This document shows, piece by piece, positions 17,674 to 26,065 of a stretch of 64,000 bases of DNA. Position numbers and translations under genes: made by a program. The DNA is from DAIOEK01 sp964648485. GTDB lineage: Bacteria > Chloroflexota > Anaerolineae > Anaerolineales > Anaerolineaceae. The stretch is taken from positions 1-64,000 of the forward strand of contig CAZYOF010000002.1 of assembly GCA_964648485.1 (NCBI GenBank), given 5' to 3'. The notes beneath the pieces were generated by a model. That model saw only the letters and a program-made list of their open reading frames with translations, was not told where the DNA came from and ran no database searches. Every line of letters begins with the position of its first letter. Position 1 is the first letter of the stretch.

Positions 17674-19170
17674 ATGACCCAAACTTTTGATGTCGTAATC
17701 GTTGGCGGAGGTGTGATTGGCTGCATGACTGCCCGCTATTTATCACGCTACCAGCTTTCAACCCTTTTAATTGAAAAAGAAGCAGATGTGGGGATGGGCG
17801 CCTCGAGCGCCAATTCTGCTATTGTTCACGCCGGTTATGATCCACTACCGGGATCACTAAAAGCCGAAATGAATGTTTCTGCCAATGGCATGTGGGATAC
17901 TCTTGCAGGAGAATTGAACTTTCCATTTGAACGGCGAGGAGATTATGTTGTTGCTATAGGAAGTGAAGAGTTAAAAACGCTAGATAAATTGCTGAAGCAG
18001 GGTCAGCAAAATGGTGTTCCTGGGATGCATTTTATATCAGCAGATGAAATGCGCCGCCGCGAACCAAATATCAGCCCTGATGTGAGTGGGGCGCTCTGGG
18101 CTCCTACAGGTGGAATCTGTGATCCATTCGCAGTCACTATAGCTGCCGCTGAAAATGCAATCCAAAATGGCGTGACTATAATGGTGGAAACTGCATTTGT
18201 AGATTTCATCATGGATGGTAACAGGGTTATTGGAGTAAAAACCAATCGGGGAGATTTCCTTTCGAGGTGGGTAATTAATTGCGCCGGAATAAATTCTGAT
18301 GCTGTAATGCACAAAGCAAGTTTGCATCCTGATTTTTTTATTACTCCTCGTCGGGGTGAATACTTTGTACTAGATCGTGCGGAAATCACTATTAATAACG
18401 TTCTTTTTCCATGCCCATCTTCTAAGGGGAAAGGCATACTGGTTACCACCACGCTGCATGGCAACACTATCCTTGGTCCCAATGCCAGTGCGCAAGATGA
18501 TCGTAATGACCGGCATTTAACCAGAGAAGGTATGGATGAGGTTTGGGAGGGAGCGGTAAAACTCATTCCATCACTGCAACAAAAATACATAATTGCCGGT
18601 TTTGCTGGTTTGAGGGCAACAGGCAATGCCCCATGTAAAGCCCCTGGAATAAATTACAATGCTGATTTCCTAATAGAAATTCCTGAAGAAGTAAAGGGTC
18701 TTGTCAATCTTGGGGGCATTGAATCACCTGGATTAACTTCAGCTCCAGCTATCGCAATGCGTATCATTGATTTGATGAAAGATGCAGGTGAAAAATTCAA
18801 GCCCCAAAAAGATTGGAATCCAATTCGCCCACCTAGACCTCATTTCAGAGAATTATCTCGCGAGGATCAGATTAAATTGATATCTTCTGATCCCGCATAT
18901 GGAAGGGTCATCTGTCGATGTGAAATGGTGACAGAAGGTGAGATTCTTGCTGAGTTACGTTCTTTGCTTCCTGCCAGGACATATGATGCAATAAAACGTA
19001 GGACCTGGCTTGGAACAGGTCGTTGTCTTGGATCTTTTGATATGCCTCGAGTAGTAGATATCATGGCAAAGGAAATGGGTGTTTCTCCAATTGAGATAAC
19101 CAAAAAAGGAGAAGCCTCCCAATTCCTGTTCCGGCTTACGAAAGCAGTGGAGGAACAAGATGGCGATTAA
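17674..19170 (+). CDS. FAD-dependent glycerol-3-phosphate dehydrogenase-like oxidoreductase with BFD-type [2Fe-2S] domain
   Basis: A protein of 498 residues from the ATG at 17674 (AGGAGG just upstream; a frame 39 bases longer lacks a site). The N-terminus VVIVGGGVIGCMTARYLSRY binds FAD; the body resembles GlpA/L-2-hydroxyglutarate oxidases. The C-terminal 90 residues carry ICRCEMVTEGEI, a BFD-like domain whose Cys (CRCE and GTGRCLG) hold a [2Fe-2S] cluster. It overlaps the next gene by 11 bases. This trio (oxidase - pyridine-nucleotide oxidoreductase - DUF1667) is a recurrent arrangement. The substrate is unproven; glycerol-3-phosphate is the usual annotation. Confidence 0.85.
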   Translation: MTQTFDVVIVGGGVIGCMTARYLSRYQLSTLLIEKEADVGMGASSANSAIVHAGYDPLPGSLKAEMNVSANGMWDTLAGELNFPFERRGDYVVAIGSEELKTLDKLLKQGQQNGVPGMHFISADEMRRREPNISPDVSGALWAPTGGICDPFAVTIAAAENAIQNGVTIMVETAFVDFIMDGNRVIGVKTNRGDFLSRWVINCAGINSDAVMHKASLHPDFFITPRRGEYFVLDRAEITINNVLFPCPSSKGKGILVTTTLHGNTILGPNASAQDDRNDRHLTREGMDEVWEGAVKLIPSLQQKYIIAGFAGLRATGNAPCKAPGINYNADFLIEIPEEVKGLVNLGGIESPGLTSAPAIAMRIIDLMKDAGEKFKPQKDWNPIRPPRPHFRELSREDQIKLISSDPAYGRVICRCEMVTEGEILAELRSLLPARTYDAIKRRTWLGTGRCLGSFDMPRVVDIMAKEMGVSPIEITKKGEASQFLFRLTKAVEEQDGD

Positions 19171-20437
19171 AGAAAAATATGACGTTGTAGTTATCGGTAG
19201 TGGACCCGGTGGATTGGCGGCTGCCATTTCAGCAAAGCGGAACGGCGCCCGTGATGTTCTAATCATTGAACGAGATGTGGAACCGGGTGGTATCTTATTG
19301 CAATGTATTCATAATGGTTTTGGATTGGAACTTCTGGGTGTTGACTTACCGGGTCCCGCATACGCGCAAAAGTTTATCGATGAAGCCAAAGATGAAGGTG
19401 TAGAAATACTTCTGGATACCATGGTGCTGGAAATGACACCCCAGCGGAGGATATTTGCCTCTGGTAAAACTTCCGGTTTTGTGGATGTTCAGGCAAGGTC
19501 AATCGTTCTTTCGATGGGATGCAGAGAACGAACCCGTTCACAAATTCGTGTTCCGGGAAGCCGACCCACCGGTGTTTACACCGCTGGTACTGCCCAGCGC
19601 TGGGTCAATGTCGAAGGATACATGCCTGGAAAAAGGTTTGTTATATTAGGCTCTGGTGATATTGGAATGATTATGGCTCGCCGCTTGACTCTAGAAGGGG
19701 CAAAAGTGGACCGGGTGTTGGAAGTAATGCCATTCCTGACTGGGCTCACCCGTAATTATGTACAATGCTTGATGGATTTTGATATACCGCTACAACTTGG
19801 TTACACAGTTAACCGGATTTTAGGGAACAACCGGGTTGAAGCTGTAGAAGCAGTGCGTGTGGATGAACGCTGGCAGCCCATCAAAGGAACCGAAGAAGTA
19901 ATACCATGTGATACGCTGTTGCTGTCTGTAGGGCTGATTCCAGAAAACGAGTTATCCAGAAATGCTGGTGTACGGATCGATCCAATTACAGGCGGTCCAT
20001 TTGTTGATGATCACTTTGAAACAACTGTCCCTGGCATATTTGCAGCGGGGAACGTAGTACATGTATATGATCTTGTTGACTGGGTAACAGAAGCTGGTTT
20101 TGGCGCAGGAAAAAGCGCTGCTCGTTTTGCCAGAGAACTTCGCCGAAAAGAGAATCGCCATATACCGTTGATTCCTGGTGAAAACGTTCGGTATGTCGTG
20201 CCTCACGAACTGGATAAAGAAAGCCTGGCAGAAGGGGAAGTACGGTTACAATTACGAGTGAAAACCCCTATTGAAAAACCTTGTTGGATTGAGGTCCACA
20301 ACGGAGAAAATCTGGTCACTCGTAAAGTAGAGCCCTATGCCCGGCCGGGAGAGATCTTAACTATGGAAATCATGCCTAAATCATATGACGAAGTATATGA
20401 AGCTAAATCATTAACGGTTGATGTTGTGAAGCGCTAG
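19160..20437 (+). CDS. NAD(P)/FAD-dependent pyridine-nucleotide oxidoreductase, second subunit
   Basis: A protein of 425 residues. An FAD site DVVVIGSGPGGLAAAIS opens the protein; a second nucleotide-binding site appears at RFVILGSGDIGMIMARRL, and GIFAAGNVVHVYD is the late FAD-contact motif. CIHNGFG and MGCRERTR are typical of this subgroup. It should oxidise or reduce a small carrier using NAD(P)H with FAD, partnering the upstream FAD protein and the DUF1667 protein. Its start lies inside the previous gene, indicating translational coupling. Electron partner unknown. Confidence 0.88.
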   Translation: MAIKEKYDVVVIGSGPGGLAAAISAKRNGARDVLIIERDVEPGGILLQCIHNGFGLELLGVDLPGPAYAQKFIDEAKDEGVEILLDTMVLEMTPQRRIFASGKTSGFVDVQARSIVLSMGCRERTRSQIRVPGSRPTGVYTAGTAQRWVNVEGYMPGKRFVILGSGDIGMIMARRLTLEGAKVDRVLEVMPFLTGLTRNYVQCLMDFDIPLQLGYTVNRILGNNRVEAVEAVRVDERWQPIKGTEEVIPCDTLLLSVGLIPENELSRNAGVRIDPITGGPFVDDHFETTVPGIFAAGNVVHVYDLVDWVTEAGFGAGKSAARFARELRRKENRHIPLIPGENVRYVVPHELDKESLAEGEVRLQLRVKTPIEKPCWIEVHNGENLVTRKVEPYARPGEILTMEIMPKSYDEVYEAKSLTVDVVKR

Positions 20438-20450
20438 AGCGAGGTGAAAA

Positions 20451-20840
20451 ATGGAAGAACATAAAAATATGATCTGCATAACCTGCCCGAAGGGGTGTAC
20501 TTTAGAAGTTACGCAAGATGGTTCCACTCTACTAAAAGTTACAGGTGGTTGTAAAAGAGGACACGAGTATGTTGAAAGGGAGATGACAGATCCCCGAAGG
20601 ATGATCGCCTCCACCGTGCGCATAGTTAATGCTTTGCATCCGTTAATGCCTGTTTACACTTCGGCACCATTCCCAAAACCGCGCATCCAAGAATTGCTGG
20701 CAGAGCTGCGTAATGTAGAGGTTAAAGCTCCTGTCCGAGTAGGCCAGGTACTTGTAAAAAATATACTTAATACAGGCATTGATATTCTTGCTAGTCGAAC
20801 CTCACTGAGTATTGAATCAAGTATCAAAAGTACAGAGTAA
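20451..20840 (+). CDS. DUF1667 protein (Cys-rich third subunit of the FAD cluster)
   Basis: A protein of 129 residues. MICITCPKGCTLEV and GGCKRGHEYVEREMTDPRR are diagnostic for DUF1667, with four Cys in the first 35 residues suggesting a metal or Fe-S site. The gene lies 13 bases after the FAD oxidoreductase with a GAGGTG ribosome site, ending the three-gene unit. The family almost always accompanies glycerol-3-phosphate dehydrogenase-like pairs; a role as small electron-transfer subunit is inferred from context. A terminator follows. Confidence 0.87.
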   Translation: MEEHKNMICITCPKGCTLEVTQDGSTLLKVTGGCKRGHEYVEREMTDPRRMIASTVRIVNALHPLMPVYTSAPFPKPRIQELLAELRNVEVKAPVRVGQVLVKNILNTGIDILASRTSLSIESSIKSTE

Positions 20841-20866
20841 AAGCGGAAATAGCTGATATAAAAAAG

Positions 20867-20897
20867 ATCGCCCCTTCTTAGAAGAGGCGATTTGATT
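20867..20897. terminator. Bidirectional terminator between DUF1667 and DUF4013 genes
   Basis: A 12-bp stem with one mismatch (ATCGCCCCTTCT with AGAAGAGGCGAT) and a short loop. On the minus strand it runs into CTTTTTTAT, and on the plus strand into TTTGATT, so it can end both convergent transcripts. Confidence 0.8.
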
Positions 20898-20907
20898 ATA
20901 AATGTGA

Positions 20908-21603
20908 TTACTCACCTACTTCGATTGCTACCTGACCATATAAGTGAAATCCTACCAGCGATGTCCAAACCCCTACCAGAGCGGCAAATATCCATATTGC
21001 TGCTTGACCTACGCATGGTATCCAACCCAGTAAAATGCCTCCCACAGAAATAACTGCACTCCCGGCTATACCTGCCAGCAATGCAAATAGCCATGCAGTT
21101 ATGTAGAGACCGAAGTTTTTCTTAACAATGCCAATAATTTTACCTACTTCAAAACATGACCGGAATGTTCCATTACGGGAGTAGTTAATTACAATTGCTG
21201 GTACCAGAAAAGAAAAAAGTAGGAGGTAGATCGTAATTACTGCACAGAGCATAAGAAAACCAAGACTGATTGCGCCAAATAGAATTGCCTGTAAGTCCTG
21301 ATTGTTCTGTACTGCTGCTGGGACGATAAATACCAAAGCCCCGATTGTTATTAGTATGCTGGCAGGGAGAGTATATAGAAAATATGCAATGATGACTTTC
21401 AGTCCATCCATGAATTTATTGCTAAAATCATCCCATTCTGGTAGTAATTTACTGTCACTCTCAACGCTACGGATAATTTTTATAAGATAGCCAATCCAGG
21501 CAAAATTTAGGATGGGCACCATATTGATTACAGAACCAATTAATGATTTTGAGATCCATCTCTCATCATCAAACATATATGAAAACGATTTTCCTGCCTG
21601 CAT
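20908..21603 (-). CDS. DUF4013 membrane protein
   Basis: A protein of 231 residues with about five to six membrane helices. The N-terminus FSYMFDDERWISKSLIGSVINMVPILN and LPEWDDFSNKFMDGLKVIIAY match DUF4013, a family of unknown function common in Chloroflexota and Archaea. AGGAGG precedes the ATG. It is transcribed alone and ends at a strong terminator. Nothing in the neighbourhood suggests a role. Confidence 0.85.
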   Translation of the reverse strand: MQAGKSFSYMFDDERWISKSLIGSVINMVPILNFAWIGYLIKIIRSVESDSKLLPEWDDFSNKFMDGLKVIIAYFLYTLPASILITIGALVFIVPAAVQNNQDLQAILFGAISLGFLMLCAVITIYLLLFSFLVPAIVINYSRNGTFRSCFEVGKIIGIVKKNFGLYITAWLFALLAGIAGSAVISVGGILLGWIPCVGQAAIWIFAALVGVWTSLVGFHLYGQVAIEVGE

Positions 21604-21715
21604 AGTTCCTCCTCAAAGATATTATTAATTTAATAAAACCGAATGGACTCATTATACAACAGCGTTAAAATGACCCATAGATATAATTAATACGGATAAG
21701 AATTTAGGAGGTTGT

Positions 21716-22186
21716 ATGGATACAATGGTGCGTGAAGCGGTTCCCGGAGATGCCGCAGGTATAGCGAAAGTTCTCCGTGAATTAGGATGGTTTGAGCATA
21801 TTTCTTTAGAAACCGAATCCATTACCATCCATCGTGTTCTACAGCGGGTAAATCAATGTCAGGCGGATCAGAGCCATTCAATTTATATAGCGGAAGCTGA
21901 TGATGGGCATATTATGGGATATGCTGCTGTTCACTGGCTGCCGACTATGTATATGAAGGGGCTCGAAGGGTATTTATCTGAGTTATTTATTTTAGAGAAT
22001 GATCGAGACCAGGGTGTTGGTACATTACTGTTAGATTACATTCAGCAGGAAGCCCGCACAAAGGGTTGTTATCGTCTGTCTCTCATTAATATGAAAGGCA
22101 GAGAGTCGTACCACCGCCAGTTCTACATAAAAAATGGATGGGAAGAAAGAGAAAGTGCAGTGAATTTTGTGTTGATATTAAGATAA
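21716..22186 (+). CDS. GNAT-family N-acetyltransferase
   Basis: A protein of 156 residues. The acetyl-CoA-binding motif region is ELFILENDRDQGVGTLLLDYIQ (with the R/Q-x2-G-x-G/A turn), preceded by the beta-strand YLSELFI and followed by a final SLINMKGRESYHRQFYIKNGW strand pair. Acceptor amine unknown. A Shine-Dalgarno AGGAGG lies 5 bases before the ATG. It ends 61 bases before the CarH-like gene on the same strand, but that gene has its own TATAAT box, so joint transcription is uncertain. Confidence 0.87.
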   Translation: MDTMVREAVPGDAAGIAKVLRELGWFEHISLETESITIHRVLQRVNQCQADQSHSIYIAEADDGHIMGYAAVHWLPTMYMKGLEGYLSELFILENDRDQGVGTLLLDYIQQEARTKGCYRLSLINMKGRESYHRQFYIKNGWEERESAVNFVLILR

Positions 22187-22222
22187 TTGGGAAAATCAAT
22201 CATGCAGTCAACAGTTTCATTG

Positions 22223-22228
22223 TATAAT
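22223..22228 (+). promoter_or_regulatory. -10 box of the CarH-like gene
   Basis: A perfect TATAAT. No convincing -35 lies 16-18 bases upstream, as in some activator- or repressor-controlled promoters. It overlaps the upstream ATG at 22227, so that codon cannot be the translation start. Confidence 0.5.
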
Positions 22229-22247
22229 GTTGCCATTAAGGAATATT

Positions 22248-23192
22248 ATGACAACGATCAATGAACTTTCTGAAGAGCCTCGATTTACTATAAAAACTGT
22301 AACAACACAAACTGGAATTCGCGCTGTAACCATCCGTGCTTGGGAGAATCGTTATGGACTTCTCAAACCACAGCGAAGCCAGAATCGCTATCGTCTATAT
22401 TCAGAAAGAGATGTAGCTGTATTGCGTTGGGTAAAAAGTCAGGTGGATCAGGGTATATCGATCTCAAATGTTGTTCGAGACTTAAAAAACATGATGACGC
22501 GGGGCGATTTCCCTGAAGTTCTCCCCTCAATCACTTCCAGGGTTCGATCTTACCAGCCTGTACCGCCCGAGAAAATGGCGCAAGAATTATATAATGTCCT
22601 CTTTAAACATGACGAAGAAGGTGCAACGGATATATTACGCCAGGCAAACGCCATGTACGATCTGACAACAGTCTGCATGGAAGTTATTGGAGCTGCATTA
22701 ATCATGATTGGAGATGCATGGCATCGGGGAGAAATGCGAATCACAGATGAACATTTTGCCAGCCGGTATCTTCAAGGGAAGCTGATCAATTTACTGCAAG
22801 CATATCCGAACCGGAGAGGTGCTCCATTGATATTGATGGCATGCGCCCCTGAGGAACAGCATGAAATCGGATGTCTGATGTTCTCAGTTCTTTTACGGCA
22901 TGATGGCTACCGGGTGGAATACTTGGGTCCAGATTTACCTTTAGACGATATAGTTGATTATGCCAGGCAAGAAAAACCTGCCATGATATTGATGAGCGCT
23001 ACGATGGAAGAAAATGCGGTCAGATTAGAAAAAATGCAAGATAAGCTCTCAAAAATTAAACCGAAACCGATTTTTGGCTTTGGCGGTCAGGCATTTATTC
23101 GTAAACCATCGCTTCGCGAATCTACGCCTGGGGTTTATATGGGGGATACGGTTGTTGATGGTCGGGCAATTGTAGAGAAGTTACTTGGTTAA
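22248..23192 (+). CDS. CarH/LitR-like MerR regulator with cobalamin photoreceptor domain
   Basis: A protein of 314 residues. Residues 14-80 are a MerR winged HTH (TGIRAVTIRAWENRYGLLKP and RLYSERDVAVLRWV). A four-helix cobalamin-cap domain follows, holding Trp158-x9-Glu168-His169, the W-x9-EH motif of CarH. Then comes the Rossmann B12-binding domain with Glu203-x-His205-x2-Gly208, the ExHxxG motif supplying the lower axial ligand. CarH proteins bind DNA as adenosylcobalamin tetramers in the dark and release it in light, so this is probably a light-dependent repressor. AAGGA precedes the ATG at 22248. No carotenoid or photolyase gene is in the window, so the target is unknown; autoregulation is possible. 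Confidence 0.88.
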   Translation: MTTINELSEEPRFTIKTVTTQTGIRAVTIRAWENRYGLLKPQRSQNRYRLYSERDVAVLRWVKSQVDQGISISNVVRDLKNMMTRGDFPEVLPSITSRVRSYQPVPPEKMAQELYNVLFKHDEEGATDILRQANAMYDLTTVCMEVIGAALIMIGDAWHRGEMRITDEHFASRYLQGKLINLLQAYPNRRGAPLILMACAPEEQHEIGCLMFSVLLRHDGYRVEYLGPDLPLDDIVDYARQEKPAMILMSATMEENAVRLEKMQDKLSKIKPKPIFGFGGQAFIRKPSLRESTPGVYMGDTVVDGRAIVEKLLG

Positions 23193-23212
23193 TCAAAAAC
23201 AATAATTTCATA

Positions 23213-23233
23213 CCGTCTATAATCTTAAGACGG
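23213..23233. terminator. Weak hairpin between convergent genes
   Basis: CCGTCT and AGACGG form a 6-bp stem with a 9-nt AT-rich loop between the CarH-like stop and the HAD-hydrolase stop. There is no T run, so termination is only possible. Confidence 0.35.
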
Positions 23234-23239
23234 AATGTA

Positions 23240-23992
23240 TTAATTAATGATTTGTAATAAATCTGAAAGATTGTGAATAATCTTCCATGGGGTCATAGAT
23301 ACGTGTGGAATGGGTTTTCCTGTAAATCGGGAACGACGGGTGATCCAGACGCTGTGAATATTCATTTGGTTGGCACCTAGAATATCAGTATCCAGCCGAT
23401 CTCCAACCATAAATGTGGTTGATGGCGTCAGTTGCATCTTATTTAATGCTGACTTAAAAATGGCTGAACCGGGTTTTGCATAGCCATATGACGCTGAATC
23501 GATAATGACTTCAAAGAAACCTCCAATTTTTGCTTTGCTAATAATCTTTTGTACATTATCTGAATCTTCTGCGTTTGAAATGATTGCCAGCCTATACCCT
23601 TCTCCCTTAAGCTCTGATAAAGTTTGGATTGTATCGTTTTCAACCGTCCAATATTTTTCCGCAATTTCAAACATATCTCGGAGAGCACGTTTTACAACTA
23701 TTGGATTCAGTCCCGAAAAACCATATTCATTCAGGAGATCCTTCAAGTTATGTGTTGCAGATACCTGTTTATACTCATTTACTCGTGAGGGTTCTTCAAT
23801 TATCAATTTCTGGTAAAAATCCTGCGAAAATTGGTTCTTATCCTCAATTGATATGCCACCCTTACTTAGAGAATGAAGAAGTGCATTGCTCATTTCCTGA
23901 AATGTATCCGGCCAGGGGGCATCGAAATGGACAAGCGTATTCCCCAGATCAAATATAATCCCTTGAGTATTTTTGGTATTCATAAATTCCAT
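23240..23992 (-). CDS. HAD-superfamily hydrolase (HAD-IA like)
   Basis: A protein of 250 residues. Motif I reads IIFDLGNTLVHFD: the nucleophile Asp is present, but the second Asp of DxDx(T/V) is Gly, a variant seen in some HAD_2 proteins. Motif II is in LAIISNAEDS, Lys in KPGSAIFKSAL is motif III, and MVGDRLDTDILGANQMN is motif IV with the Mg-binding Asp residues. It should dephosphorylate a small metabolite. Substrate unknown. It stands between the CarH-like gene and the dehydrogenase operon, facing away from the latter. Confidence 0.85.
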   Translation of the reverse strand: MEFMNTKNTQGIIFDLGNTLVHFDAPWPDTFQEMSNALLHSLSKGGISIEDKNQFSQDFYQKLIIEEPSRVNEYKQVSATHNLKDLLNEYGFSGLNPIVVKRALRDMFEIAEKYWTVENDTIQTLSELKGEGYRLAIISNAEDSDNVQKIISKAKIGGFFEVIIDSASYGYAKPGSAIFKSALNKMQLTPSTTFMVGDRLDTDILGANQMNIHSVWITRRSRFTGKPIPHVSMTPWKIIHNLSDLLQIIN

Positions 23993-24092
23993 AACTAATC
24001 AAAGATTGTGTAATTAGACAAGCCGTTTTGCGATTGATTAGCCTGTGCTAAACTGATTTTAATATAATACTCTAATAAATCAGGGAGGTGGA

Positions 24093-25082
24093 ATGAAAGT
24101 CGATCTTACTTCTGAGCAGCAACTGGATATGTTTTGGATAATGCTGCTTGCCCGAAGGTTGGATGAGCGTGCCTGGGTACTTCACCGGCAGGGCAAAATC
24201 GCATTTCATATTTCTGGCATCGGGCAAGAAGCCGCACAAGTAGGTGCCGCTTTTGCGTTGCGTCGGGGATTTGATTGGATTGCACCGTATTATCGCGATT
24301 TGGCTCTCATGCTCGCTCTGGGATACACCGCAAGAGACTTTATGTTGAGTGCCATGGGAAAAAAAGAAGAACCTAATAGTGGTGGTCGACAGATGCCAAG
24401 CCATTGGGGATACAGAAGAGCAAATGTTATCAGTCACTCTGCTCCAGTAGCCACTCAATGTGTTCATGCTGCAGGAGTTGGTTTGGCTATAAAAATGAAA
24501 CGGGATAACAAAGTTGTATTCACTACACTAGGTGAAGGTTCTACTTCGCAAGGAGAATGGTACGAGGCGGTAAACTGGGCGGCTGTTCATCAACTCCCTG
24601 TAATTTTCATGGTTGAGAATAACATGTATGCCATTTCTGAGAGTGTGGATAAACAGATGGCAGTACCCAGTGTTTCGGATAAAGCATGTGGATTGGGGTT
24701 GCCGGGTGTACAGGTGGATGGGACGGATATGCTCGCTGTTTACAAAGTTACGCATGAAGCCGTAGAGAATGCCCGAAAAGGGAATGGACCAAAATTGATA
24801 GAAGCACGTATGTACCGTATTACACCGCATAGTTCCGATGATGATGATCGGTCGTACCGGTCGCGAGATGAAGTTGAGGAAAACAAGCTGCGAGATCCCA
24901 TCCTCATAAATAGCCGGTATCTGATGGATGAGAAAATTCTAACAGAGGAAAAATTTAAGCAGATGGAAGGCAGGGCAAAAGAAGTTGTAGATGAAGCAGT
25001 GGATTATGCCTCCAATGCAGAATACCCTGAACCCAACGAAGGCTCTTATCCGGTGTATGCGGAGGAGGTGCGGCATGCCTGA
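24093..25082 (+). CDS. 2-oxo acid dehydrogenase E1 component, alpha subunit
   Basis: A protein of 329 residues. Thiamine-diphosphate-binding motif GEGSTSQGEWYEAVNWAAVHQLPVIFMVENNMYAIS (GDG-type turn to NN) is clear, as is ISGIGQEAAQVGAAFAL near the start. E1 alpha and beta form a heterotetramer that decarboxylates pyruvate or a branched-chain 2-oxo acid and transfers the acyl to lipoyl-E2. Substrate choice cannot be read; the size and sequence favour the branched-chain or pyruvate type. GGGAGG lies just before the ATG, with a TATAAT box at 24063-24068. The gene overlaps the beta gene by 8 bases. Confidence 0.92.
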   Translation: MKVDLTSEQQLDMFWIMLLARRLDERAWVLHRQGKIAFHISGIGQEAAQVGAAFALRRGFDWIAPYYRDLALMLALGYTARDFMLSAMGKKEEPNSGGRQMPSHWGYRRANVISHSAPVATQCVHAAGVGLAIKMKRDNKVVFTTLGEGSTSQGEWYEAVNWAAVHQLPVIFMVENNMYAISESVDKQMAVPSVSDKACGLGLPGVQVDGTDMLAVYKVTHEAVENARKGNGPKLIEARMYRITPHSSDDDDRSYRSRDEVEENKLRDPILINSRYLMDEKILTEEKFKQMEGRAKEVVDEAVDYASNAEYPEPNEGSYPVYAEEVRHA

Positions 25083-26058
25083 GATAACCCTGGTAGATGC
25101 GATCCGCACTGCGATGGAAGAAGAACTTGCGCGTGATGAAAATGTTTTTATTGTTGGTGAGGATGTAGGTAAGCGTGGAGGTGTTTTCCGCGCAACAGTA
25201 GGTTTATATGACAAATTCGGGGGAGAGAGAATTATCGATTCCCCGCTGGCTGAACTTTCTATAGTCGGTGTGGGAATAGGAGCTGCTTTATATGGTATGC
25301 GACCTATTTGCGAAATACAATTTGCTGATTTTATTTATCCGGCAATGAATCAAATTTTCAGTGAAGCCGCCAAAATGTGCTACCGCTCCAATGGAGATTG
25401 GACTGTGCCAATGGTGATTCGTGCACCTTATGGTGGTGGAATTGGTGGCGGATTGTATCATTCTCAGAGTGTTGAAGCTTTTTTTACCCACATCCCTGGT
25501 CTAAAGGTGGTTATACCTTCCAATCCATATGATGCTAAAGGATTATTGAAATCTGCTGTGCGCGATCCGAATCCCATCATATTTCTAGAACCCAAGAAAG
25601 GTTACCGATTAATTAAAGGTGAGGTTCCAGACGAAGAATATACAGTGCCAATAGGACCAGCAAATATAACAAGAACAGGGTCTGATTTGACAGTGTTTGC
25701 TTATGGTCTGATGCACCATCTTTCTTTACAGGCAGCCGAGAAGGCGCAGGATGATGGCATTTCAGTTGAGGTTGTGGATTTGCGTACTTTATACCCTGTA
25801 GATAGAGGGACAATTCTAAATTCTGTTATGAAAACCGGCAAAGCCCTTATCATTCACGAAGATAATCTGACCGGTGGATATGGTGCAGAGATTGCCGCAA
25901 CTATTGTGGATGGTGCATTTCAATACCTCGATGCACCTGTTCGCAGGCTTGCCGGACCAGATGTGCCCGCTGTACCTTTCAGCCACCCATTGCAGGAATG
26001 GTTCATGCCGGATATAGATAAGATCTATAAAGCTATTGTAGATTTGGCAGCCTGGTAG
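25075..26058 (+). CDS. 2-oxo acid dehydrogenase E1 component, beta subunit
   Basis: A protein of 327 residues from the ATG at 25075 (GGAGG upstream, ending inside the alpha gene). The N-terminus ITLVDAIRTAMEEELARDENVFIVGEDV and the transketolase-like pyrimidine domain (GGVFRATVGLYDKFG, GIGAALYGMRPICEIQFADFIYPAMNQI) are typical, with VVIPSNPYDAKGLLKSA and VVDLRTLYPVD in the C-terminal domain. It pairs with the alpha subunit. A longer frame of 28 residues is in the alpha gene and lacks a site. Confidence 0.93.
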   Translation: MPEITLVDAIRTAMEEELARDENVFIVGEDVGKRGGVFRATVGLYDKFGGERIIDSPLAELSIVGVGIGAALYGMRPICEIQFADFIYPAMNQIFSEAAKMCYRSNGDWTVPMVIRAPYGGGIGGGLYHSQSVEAFFTHIPGLKVVIPSNPYDAKGLLKSAVRDPNPIIFLEPKKGYRLIKGEVPDEEYTVPIGPANITRTGSDLTVFAYGLMHHLSLQAAEKAQDDGISVEVVDLRTLYPVDRGTILNSVMKTGKALIIHEDNLTGGYGAEIAATIVDGAFQYLDAPVRRLAGPDVPAVPFSHPLQEWFMPDIDKIYKAIVDLAAW

Positions 26059-26065
26059 GGAGGAG

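Noticed and set aside
18003..18626. Minus-strand ORF (207 aa)
   Set aside because: Shadow of the FAD oxidase gene; no start site signals.
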